DNA of 64,000 bases from Bacteriovorax sp. GTDB lineage: Bacteria > Bdellovibrionota > Bacteriovoracia > Bacteriovoracales > Bacteriovoracaceae. Positions within the stretch are counted from its first letter, which is position 1. Every line of letters begins with the position of its first letter. A program made the translations under genes and the position numbers. The notes beneath the pieces were generated by a model, which ran no database searches, was not told the origin of the DNA, and saw only the letters and a list, made by a program, of their open reading frames with translations. The stretch is taken from the NCBI GenBank assembly GCA_014377485.1, contig JACMPM010000132.1, forward strand, positions 95,406-159,405, written 5' to 3'. Below are positions 1-6,107 of this stretch, in pieces.

Positions 1-319
1 TCGCCATGGCCTCAGGATTCTCTCCAAAAAGTTGCAGCCCAATATTTTTTTCTCTGGGATCAACTTTTAACATATCAGTGGTTCGAATATTTTTATAGTT
101 AATGCCATGACAAGAGATAAGTTCACTGACTGTCCCACCTGCGCCTAGATCTTCCATTAAAAGCCGAAAGGGCGCCGTTCCAATGCTTGACATGGGAGCA
201 AGTAGAAGTGGAGATTCGAAATGAATCGAGCCCAATTGCACGGGTTTTCTTCTAGCTTTCAAAGTATCAATTTTGCTTTGAAGTTCTACTGAGAATGGGG
301 CATTATGTTTTGTCGTCAT
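1..319 (-). CDS. tRNA-dihydrouridine synthase, N-terminal part (cut by window edge)
   Basis: The reverse strand encodes 106 codons from an ATG at 317-319 and runs off the window start. Residues 40-52 read LAPMSSIGTAPFR, followed by a DLGAGG..SELIS segment and a later IGLQLFGENPEAMA segment. This is the order found at the FMN-binding start of Dus TIM-barrel enzymes (APM...PFR, LGA...TE, VQLFG..PE). The family reduces uridines in tRNA D-loops using FMN and NADPH. The catalytic cysteine region lies outside the window, so the subfamily (DusA, DusB or DusC) cannot be judged. It is divergent from the HAD gene, with about 50 bp between their starts. Confidence 0.85.
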   Translation of the reverse strand, partial: MTTKHNAPFSVELQSKIDTLKARRKPVQLGSIHFESPLLLAPMSSIGTAPFRLLMEDLGAGGTVSELISCHGINYKNIRTTDMLKVDPREKNIGLQLFGENPEAMA

Positions 320-369
320 TATCGACTCTGTGTAGCAGATTCTCAAACTTTCAGTCAACGAGTGAATGC

Positions 370-852
370 ATGAATCAAATAAAAATAAAACCATCAGGTC
401 ATATCATTTTCGATCACGATGGTACTTTGGTGAATACAGACATATCTCCATATACTTTGTTTGTTGGGATGCGGGAGCTTTTAATTGATTTAAAAGCTCA
501 TGACTTTGAACTATATATCTGGACGTCTAGACCTCGCAGATCCGTAATCGAAACAATAGGTAGATTAGATATTGCTCATTTTTTTACCGATATTTTTTGC
601 TTCGACGATGGTTTGCCCAAGCCAAATCCAATGGGGTTACAAAAACTTACAGAAGGTATTGATAAAAAAGAAATCCTCCATATCGGGGATAGTTATACTG
701 ATATTGATGGGGCCCAGGCTTATGGTATTGAAGTGGTCGCGGCTTGCTGGAATAGCCCAGATCAGGTAGATAAATATGAAGATATAGCTGATTATACCGC
801 ACTTGATTTGAATCAGTGTCGCGAGATCATAAAAGGAAAATTTTATGTTTGA
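370..852 (+). CDS. HAD-superfamily hydrolase (phosphoglycolate phosphatase-like)
   Basis: A 160-residue protein with all four HAD motifs in order. Motif I is FDHDGTLV (nucleophile D15, acid D17), motif II is IWTSR, the motif III lysine lies in GLPKPNP, and motif IV is IGDSYTDIDGA. The frame is open from 295, but those 25 extra codons overlap the start of the divergent Dus gene and look unlike an HAD N-terminus, so the ATG at 370 is preferred. No clear Shine-Dalgarno site precedes it. The small size and lack of a large cap domain fit phosphoglycolate phosphatase or nucleotidase-like members. The substrate is unknown. The last 8 bp overlap the ffh start, which suggests translational coupling. 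Confidence 0.8.
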   Translation: MNQIKIKPSGHIIFDHDGTLVNTDISPYTLFVGMRELLIDLKAHDFELYIWTSRPRRSVIETIGRLDIAHFFTDIFCFDDGLPKPNPMGLQKLTEGIDKKEILHIGDSYTDIDGAQAYGIEVVAACWNSPDQVDKYEDIADYTALDLNQCREIIKGKFYV

Positions 853-2293
853 TACTCTTAGTGAAAAATTCTCGAATGCCTTTAAATATGTTCAAGGAAA
901 ATCAAAAATTTCTGAAGAAAATATTGAAGAAACTCTAAAAGAAGTTCGCACAGCTTTACTTGAAGCCGATGTAAATTTTAAAGTTGTTAAAGAATTTATT
1001 GCCTCCGTCAAAGAAAAAGCGATCGGTGAAAAAGTCATCAAGGGAGTAAATCCCGGAGAGCAATTTGTTAAAATCATGCACGATGAGCTCGCCAAAATCA
1101 TGGGAGACGCCAATGAAGAACTCAATCTCGACCGACCGGGGATTGTTCCTATTTTAATTGTCGGATTAAACGGACAAGGGAAAACTACATTCTCTGGTAA
1201 ACTTGCTCTTCATTTAAAAAGTAAAAAGAAAAAAGATGTTCTTTTGGTTCCTGCCGATACATTTCGCCCGGCTGCCAAGGCTCAATTGGAAACATTGGCA
1301 AAACAAATCGATGTTGAGTGTTATGATTCTGATTTAAATCTTCATCCAAAAGATATCGTTTTAAAGGCCATTGAATATGCTCAAAAACACCATAAAAATG
1401 TGGTGATCATCGATACTGCAGGACGCTTGCATGTTGACGAAGAGCTAATGGGACAACTTAAAGAAGTCAAAATTGCCCTCGATTCTTTTAAGCCAGAAGT
1501 TTTGATGGTGGCAGACGCAATGACTGGTCAAGAAGCCGTGAATGTTTCAAAAACTTTTCACGAAGCCATTGGTGTAACAGGAATTGTTCTTTCTAAAATG
1601 GACTCTGATGCTAAAGGTGGAGCAGCTCTTTCTATTCGCCATGTAACTGGAGTTCCAATCCGTTATGTTTCTATGGGGGAGAAGATGAAAGACTTAGAAC
1701 TCTTTCATCCTGACCGTCTGGCCAAAAGAATTCTCGATATGGGGGATGTGCTCTCTTTAGTTGAAAAGGCTCAGGAAAATATAAATGAAGACGATGCTGA
1801 ATCGATGATGAAGAATTTCCAAAAAGGGAAATTCACGGTTGACGATTTTTTAAAGCAAATGGAAATGATGAGCTCAATGGGCTCTATGACTTCAATCTTG
1901 AAGATGATTCCAGGAATGGGAGGCATGCTTCGCCAGCTTGGAGACTTAAGTCCAGCTGAAAATGAAATGAAAAAAATGAAAGTTATCATTTCATCAATGA
2001 CCAAAGAAGAACGCCAAAATTATAAAGTGATTAAAGAGTCTCGCTTAAAACGTATTGCTCGCGGTTCAGGTAGCACTGAGCAGGCCGTAACTGACTTTAT
2101 AGGCAAGTTTAAGCAGATGGAGCAAATGATGGGCGGTCTCTCTTCTATGATGAAAGGTGGCGGCATGCCAAGCTTTCCAGGAATGGGTCCCCAAAAAGGA
2201 TTTCGCCAAGAAGCTGGTGCGATGCCCCAAATGCCTGGTGACAAGCAAAAGAAAAAAGGAACAAAAGGTCCCTGGGGAAAAGGCTATTTTTAG
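845..2293 (+). CDS. ffh: Signal recognition particle protein Ffh (SRP54 homologue)
   Basis: A 482-residue protein with an N-terminal helical N domain, the GTPase G domain and a methionine-rich M domain. The P-loop is GLNGQGKTT at 107-115, and the G domain also carries DTFRPAA, DTAGRLHVDEELM and SKMDSDAKGG. The C-terminal third has long Met-rich stretches (MEMMSSMGSM, MIPGMGGM) that bind signal sequences and 4.5S RNA. Ffh directs nascent membrane proteins to FtsY at the inner membrane. The length fits the family with a slightly extended Gly/Met/Lys-rich tail. It starts inside the preceding HAD gene and lies upstream of rpsP, a common bacterial order. Confidence 0.98.
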   Translation: MFDTLSEKFSNAFKYVQGKSKISEENIEETLKEVRTALLEADVNFKVVKEFIASVKEKAIGEKVIKGVNPGEQFVKIMHDELAKIMGDANEELNLDRPGIVPILIVGLNGQGKTTFSGKLALHLKSKKKKDVLLVPADTFRPAAKAQLETLAKQIDVECYDSDLNLHPKDIVLKAIEYAQKHHKNVVIIDTAGRLHVDEELMGQLKEVKIALDSFKPEVLMVADAMTGQEAVNVSKTFHEAIGVTGIVLSKMDSDAKGGAALSIRHVTGVPIRYVSMGEKMKDLELFHPDRLAKRILDMGDVLSLVEKAQENINEDDAESMMKNFQKGKFTVDDFLKQMEMMSSMGSMTSILKMIPGMGGMLRQLGDLSPAENEMKKMKVIISSMTKEERQNYKVIKESRLKRIARGSGSTEQAVTDFIGKFKQMEQMMGGLSSMMKGGGMPSFPGMGPQKGFRQEAGAMPQMPGDKQKKKGTKGPWGKGYF

Positions 2294-2328
2294 ATCGAGC
2301 AAGCGGGCAAATCAGCGTAACTTTTGCA

Positions 2329-2357
2329 TTGACTAATTAAGCCGTTTGTTTTATTTA
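2329..2357 (+). promoter_or_regulatory. Candidate sigma-70 promoter ahead of rpsP
   Basis: TTGACT (2329-2334) and TATTTA (2352-2357) are separated by 17 bp in the 129-bp gap between ffh and rpsP. The -35 matches consensus at five of six positions and the -10 at four. The gap is AT-rich, so chance matches are likely. Read-through from ffh could also drive rpsP. Confidence 0.35.
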
Positions 2358-2422
2358 CTTTAATCTGTTTTTTTATTTTAAGACTTAGTTAAATCATAAG
2401 TGACACATTTTAGGAGATTTAG

Positions 2423-2668
2423 ATGTTAACTGTTAGACTCTCACGCGGTGGAAGAAGAAATGATCCTGTTTATACAATTGTAGTAACTGACTCACGTAAA
2501 TCTAGAGACGGTGGTTTCCTAGAAAAACTAGGTCAATACAATCCGAAAGAAGCAACTGCATTAAAAAATGTAAAAGTTGATCGCCTTAAAATCCTTATGT
2601 CAAAAGGCGCGACTATTTCTGATACTGTAAGAACTCTTTTAAAAAACCAAAAAATTGCTCTTAACTAA
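2423..2668 (+). CDS. rpsP: 30S ribosomal protein S16
   Basis: An 81-residue protein of normal S16 length. It begins MLTVRLSRGGRRNDPVY and continues with VVTDSRKSRDGGFLEKLGQYNP, the signature of the family. S16 binds 16S rRNA in the body of the small subunit and is needed for 30S assembly. A good ribosome site (TAGGAGATTTAG) precedes the ATG. The KH-domain gene follows after 30 bp. The usual downstream partners rimM, trmD and rplS are not present here. Confidence 0.98.
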   Translation: MLTVRLSRGGRRNDPVYTIVVTDSRKSRDGGFLEKLGQYNPKEATALKNVKVDRLKILMSKGATISDTVRTLLKNQKIALN

Positions 2669-2698
2669 TTTTAGTTTTAAGTTTTTTGGAGGACTCTC

Positions 2699-2938
2699 AT
2701 GAGTGAATTAAAAGACCTTATTGCTTACGTCAGTAAAGCATTGGTTGATATGCCAGAAGCAGTTTCAGTCAATGAGATCGTAGGTGAGCAAACTACAGTT
2801 ATTGAGCTTAAGGTTGATAAAACAGACTTAGGTAAAATCATCGGAAAACAAGGGCGTACAGCTCGTTCACTTAGAACAATTCTGAACGCAGCTTCTACAA
2901 AGCTGAAAAAAAGGTCCGTTTTAGAGATCATTGAGTAA
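2699..2938 (+). CDS. khpA: KH-domain RNA-binding protein KhpA
   Basis: A 79-residue protein made essentially of one KH domain. The GxxG loop is GKQG inside [18 protein letters not shown], followed by the second helix and final strand. The position directly after rpsP and ffh is typical for this family (YlqC/KhpA), which in other bacteria partners KhpB and binds many RNAs, affecting cell elongation and division. The site TTGGAGGACTCTC lies ahead of the ATG. An intrinsic terminator closes the unit 50 bp downstream. Confidence 0.92.
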   Translation: MSELKDLIAYVSKALVDMPEAVSVNEIVGEQTTVIELKVDKTDLGKIIGKQGRTARSLRTILNAASTKLKKRSVLEIIE

Positions 2939-2987
2939 TAATTTCAATATCTTAATTCATACCTAAGCCAAAATTTTGTGTCATGTT

Positions 2988-3015
2988 CAGGAGGGGTCAC
3001 CCTCCTGTGTTTTTT
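2988..3015 (+). terminator. Intrinsic terminator after khpA
   Basis: A perfect 8-bp stem, CAGGAGGG (2988-2995) with CCCTCCTG (3000-3007), has a 4-nt loop and is followed by TGTTTTTT. It ends the ffh-rpsP-khpA unit. Confidence 0.9.
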
Positions 3016-3110
3016 CTAACTATCTAATTTTTCATATAGATTCAAATTTAAAACTAGACTATCTTTGATCAGTCATATTATATAAGTATCAAAAATTACA
3101 GGAGACTCTG

Positions 3111-3485
3111 TTGGCCGATGTAAAAATTCCAATTTTGATTGTCGATGACGAAAAAGAGCTTTTAGAAATGTACCGAGAGTTCTTTGAAATGGACGGCTTC
3201 GAAGTCACCACGGCCTCTTCGGCGCTTGAGGGGATCAAGGTCTACGGTAATAATTTGAATATTTGTTTAATAATCTCGGACTCCAATATGGGCGAAATGT
3301 CTGGTGTGGAGTTTTTAAAAGTGCTCAAATCCACTTATCAAACAATTCCTATTTTCTATCTCTCAACTGGCGAGCTTTCTCAATCAGAAGAATATATTAA
3401 ATCACTAGGAGGACATGGCCTTCTCTTGAAACCATTTGATCTTGATGAAATACTTATAAAGATTAAAAAAGATTTAAAACTTTAA
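3111..3485 (+). CDS. Receiver-only response regulator (CheY-like)
   Basis: A 124-residue single receiver domain. The acidic pair is D12-D13 (IVDDEKE), the phosphoacceptor is D57 in ISDSNMGEMSG, the switch Ser/Thr is at 85-86 (LSTGE) and the conserved lysine is K107 in LLKPFD. All residues needed for phosphorylation are present and no output domain follows. The start is a TTG 7 nt after AGGAGA; the nearby ATG at 3119 leads straight to a stop. The cognate kinase is not in the window. It may act on chemotaxis or as a shuttle. Nothing here identifies its target, and the following SIS gene 30 bp downstream may be co-transcribed. Confidence 0.9.
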   Translation: MADVKIPILIVDDEKELLEMYREFFEMDGFEVTTASSALEGIKVYGNNLNICLIISDSNMGEMSGVEFLKVLKSTYQTIPIFYLSTGELSQSEEYIKSLGGHGLLLKPFDLDEILIKIKKDLKL

Positions 3486-3515
3486 AGATTTTATCAGCGC
3501 TCATGGAAGGAGTAT

Positions 3516-5069
3516 ATGGATCAAGCACAACAGGCAAATGTAAAGGCCTTAGAATTTTTAGCAATATCTCGTCAATTCCGCTTAGGAAGTCTACCAACCG
3601 AGTCTCCCCATCCAAAAACTCTACTGCTTTCGGAAGATGCAAAACATAATTTAAACCGTGCGATTGAAACGATTCAAAACATAGACCTGGATGTATTTAT
3701 TCGTCTTCGCGATTCGTTAGATGAATTAAAAATTCTAAAAGATGAAATTAAAACTACCATCGAAGGTGGAGGTCGAGTTTTTCTTTGTGGTTGCGGGGCC
3801 ACCGGAAGATTGTCGTTGGCATTGGAAACTATTTGGAGAGAGCAATATAAAGAGGACTTAAATCTTCGGGATAGAATTATTAGTTTTATGGCCGGAGGTG
3901 ATGTCGCGCTAATTCACTCAGTAGAAAAATTTGAAGATTTTCCTGAGTTTGGTGAAAGACAACTTCTAGAATTAGGTTTTAAAGAAGGAGATATGCTAAT
4001 TTCTTGCACTGAGGGTGGAGAAACTCCTTTTGTCATAGGAGCTACGGAAGCGGCCCTGGCCGTGAGTTCCCGTTCTCCTTTTTTTCTCTACTGCAATCCT
4101 GATGATATTTTAATTCAAACAGCTGAGCGATCTAAACGCGTGATTGAAAATTTACAAATTAAAAAAATAAATTTAACTGTTGGACCAATGGCCTTAACTG
4201 GCAGTACTAGAATGCAGGCAACTACTATTTTGATGTATGCCACAGGATTGTGTTTGTGGTTTTACGATTTAGAATTTAGTGAAATTGAAAAAGAATTATC
4301 TCTCATCACCACATATGTTCGCGAAATGGATCTTGGTTTTTTAAAAAGATTTATTGAATGCGAATCGGAACTCTACCGAAATGGTGAATATCTGTTTTAC
4401 GAGACAGATGGAAAATTAGGGATAAGTATTTTAACTGATACAACCGAACGCTCTCCAACTTTCAGCCTGTATCCTTTTGAGAATCAAAATGATTTGGAAA
4501 AAAATCCATCGTTGTCATACTTACTTTTTCCAAACTCACCTGACAATAATTCTGCATGGCACGATCTGCTTGGCCGTTCACCTCGATGCTTTCATTGGTC
4601 TGAAGTGACGGACCAGACTAGTGTTGAGCGCTTAATGGGGTTTGATTTTAGTAATCAGCTTACTTTGAGTCGACCTAAATATTTAAGTGCAGCTCATTCT
4701 AATTTTACAATAATGTTTGATGATAAAAAAAATGCCATCAATTTTTCATTGAAAGAAAATACTCACCAATTGCTTCTTGGCAAATTGAATTTTTTATCAA
4801 CTCATCTCATTTTAAAAATTGTACTTAATAATTTATCAACTCTTGTAATGGGAAGAATGGATCGATATGAATCAAATTTGATGACCTGGGTTCGTGCCAG
4901 TAATAATAAATTGGTAGATCGAGCAGTTAGGTATGTTGATACACTATTAAGACAGAAAGGCGTCGTTGTCTCTTACGACGATTTAGTGAAGGCCTGTTTT
5001 AGGCTTAAGGATCAGATTCCAAGGGATCAGTCACTGGTCCTTACAATGGTTCGTGAGTTTAGTTCTTAA
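3516..5069 (+). CDS. SIS-domain protein related to MurQ etherase / glucokinase regulatory protein
   Basis: A 517-residue protein with a glycine-rich sugar-phosphate site, FLCGCGATGRL, near residues 89-99, then LISCTEGGETPFVIG near 161-175 and ALTGSTRM near 227-233. These match in order the SIS signatures of MurQ (GAGTSGRL, ..SGRTPYVIG, TGSTRLKAGT) and its animal relative GKRP. It is much longer than MurQ (about 300 residues), as GKRP-type proteins with a second SIS-like half are. The residue lined up with the MurQ catalytic Glu is uncertain, so it may bind rather than cleave sugar phosphates such as MurNAc-6-phosphate or fructose phosphates. Its stop codon overlaps that of the convergent tatA gene. 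Confidence 0.7.
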   Translation: MDQAQQANVKALEFLAISRQFRLGSLPTESPHPKTLLLSEDAKHNLNRAIETIQNIDLDVFIRLRDSLDELKILKDEIKTTIEGGGRVFLCGCGATGRLSLALETIWREQYKEDLNLRDRIISFMAGGDVALIHSVEKFEDFPEFGERQLLELGFKEGDMLISCTEGGETPFVIGATEAALAVSSRSPFFLYCNPDDILIQTAERSKRVIENLQIKKINLTVGPMALTGSTRMQATTILMYATGLCLWFYDLEFSEIEKELSLITTYVREMDLGFLKRFIECESELYRNGEYLFYETDGKLGISILTDTTERSPTFSLYPFENQNDLEKNPSLSYLLFPNSPDNNSAWHDLLGRSPRCFHWSEVTDQTSVERLMGFDFSNQLTLSRPKYLSAAHSNFTIMFDDKKNAINFSLKENTHQLLLGKLNFLSTHLILKIVLNNLSTLVMGRMDRYESNLMTWVRASNNKLVDRAVRYVDTLLRQKGVVVSYDDLVKACFRLKDQIPRDQSLVLTMVREFSS

Positions 5070-5245
5070 GATTTTTTGTTGTCGCGATTTTTATCTTCTT
5101 CTTGTTGTTGGTTAGATTTCTTACCTTCTTTAAATCCTCTAATGGATTCGCCGAGGGTCCTTCCTAACTGGGGAATTTTCTTTCCACCGAAACAAAAAAT
5201 GACGATCGCCGCGATAAGTATTCCTTCGGTTAATCCAATTCCCAT
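5066..5245 (-). CDS. tatA: Small TatA-family twin-arginine translocase protein (second of a tandem pair)
   Basis: A 59-residue protein on the reverse strand, starting MGIGLTEGILIAAIVIFCFG. It has one N-terminal membrane segment, then the TatA hinge and amphipathic helix GGKKIPQLGRTLGESIRGFK, then a charged Gln/Glu/Lys tail. The FGxKKxPxLGxxLGxxIxxFK pattern is diagnostic for TatA/TatE. TatA oligomerises to let folded twin-arginine substrates cross the inner membrane. A TAGGAA site lies upstream of the ATG. It follows its 59-residue paralogue by 17 bp and queF further upstream, and its last 3 bases overlap the SIS gene end. No tatB or tatC lies in the window. Confidence 0.88.
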   Translation of the reverse strand: MGIGLTEGILIAAIVIFCFGGKKIPQLGRTLGESIRGFKEGKKSNQQQEEDKNRDNKKS

Positions 5246-5262
5246 AAAATATTCCTATTTAA

Positions 5263-5442
5263 TTATTTTGGTTCAGCTTTATTTTTATCTTTATCGTTTG
5301 TTTTTACTTCTTCTTTCATTCCATCTTTAAAGTTGCGAATAGATGAACCAAGAGTTTTTCCTAACTCGGGAATTTTTTTTCCACCAAAACATAGGACAAC
5401 GATTCCAGTAATTAAAAGACCTTCGCCTAAATTGATTCCCAT
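5263..5442 (-). CDS. tatA: Small TatA-family twin-arginine translocase protein (first of a tandem pair)
   Basis: A 59-residue protein starting MGINLGEGLLITGIVVLCFG, with one membrane helix, the hinge and amphipathic helix GGKKIPELGKTLGSSIRNFK, and a Lys/Glu/Asp-rich tail. GGGGAG six bases ahead of the ATG is a strong ribosome site. It closely resembles the next gene: same length, same FCFGG/LCFGG hinge and the same helix pattern, with differing tails, which indicates a tandem duplication. It starts 22 bp after the queF stop, so the three are probably one unit. The two proteins may differ as TatA and TatE do, but the sequence does not decide this. Confidence 0.88.
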   Translation of the reverse strand: MGINLGEGLLITGIVVLCFGGKKIPELGKTLGSSIRNFKDGMKEEVKTNDKDKNKAEPK

Positions 5443-5464
5443 TACATTCTCCCCATTTTTTTTA

Positions 5465-6022
5465 TTAATAAAGTCTAGCTAGTTCCATAGAGTATTTTCC
5501 AGGAGCATAATTCATAAATCGATTATCTTTTAGATCTTGGAATTTTTTATTACTTCCTGCATTGGAAGCGAAAGGGAAAATGGCAATCCCCCCTCGTGGA
5601 GTAAATTCACCGATGACTTCGATATAATGAGGTTGGATTAAATTGGAAAGATCATTGCACATTTTTTGAACACAATCTTCATGGAAGTCACCATGATTTC
5701 TAAAACTAAAAAGATAAAGTTTAAGGGACTTTGATTCAACCATTTTTTTATCGGCGATATAATTGATGAAAATTTTAGCAAAATCAGGTTGTCCTGTTTT
5801 TGGGCAAAGAGAGGTAAACTCGGTGCAAACAAAAGTGGTCCATGCAGTATTTTGAGGATGCTTATTATCGAACGCTTCTAAAGTTTCAGGAGAATATGTG
5901 CTCGGGTATTCAGTGTGGGATTCGCCAAGTTTAAAATTTTTCAATTCTTTAACGGATCTTCCAAGATTTTTGGCAACCGGCATTGCTTGTCTAATGTTTT
6001 TCTCAGGTGTTTTTTTGGCCAT
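5465..6022 (-). CDS. queF: NADPH-dependent 7-cyano-7-deazaguanine reductase QueF
   Basis: A 185-residue protein with the QueF signature. The nucleophile C73 lies in FTSLCPKTGQPDF with D80, and residues 96-116 give ESKSLKLYL, SFRNH and FHED, the QueF NADPH and substrate motif. FTPRGG follows. QueF reduces preQ0 to preQ1 in queuosine synthesis, the tRNA wobble-base modification. It is close in length to the single-domain (type I, Bacillus-like) form. It starts 85 bp from the divergent ferrochelatase fusion and lies upstream of two tatA genes. No other queuosine gene is nearby. Confidence 0.96.
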   Translation of the reverse strand: MAKKTPEKNIRQAMPVAKNLGRSVKELKNFKLGESHTEYPSTYSPETLEAFDNKHPQNTAWTTFVCTEFTSLCPKTGQPDFAKIFINYIADKKMVESKSLKLYLFSFRNHGDFHEDCVQKMCNDLSNLIQPHYIEVIGEFTPRGGIAIFPFASNAGSNKKFQDLKDNRFMNYAPGKYSMELARLY

Positions 6023-6107
6023 AAGCTAACTTGCGCCCCTATAAAAGTAGTTAAATCGTGCCCTGTTTGATATTACTTATATCACTTTAAATTAGAGGAA
6101 TAAAGCC

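Noticed and set aside
295..369. Upstream start of the HAD gene
   Set aside because: The extra 25 codons overlap the divergent Dus start and do not resemble HAD N-termini.
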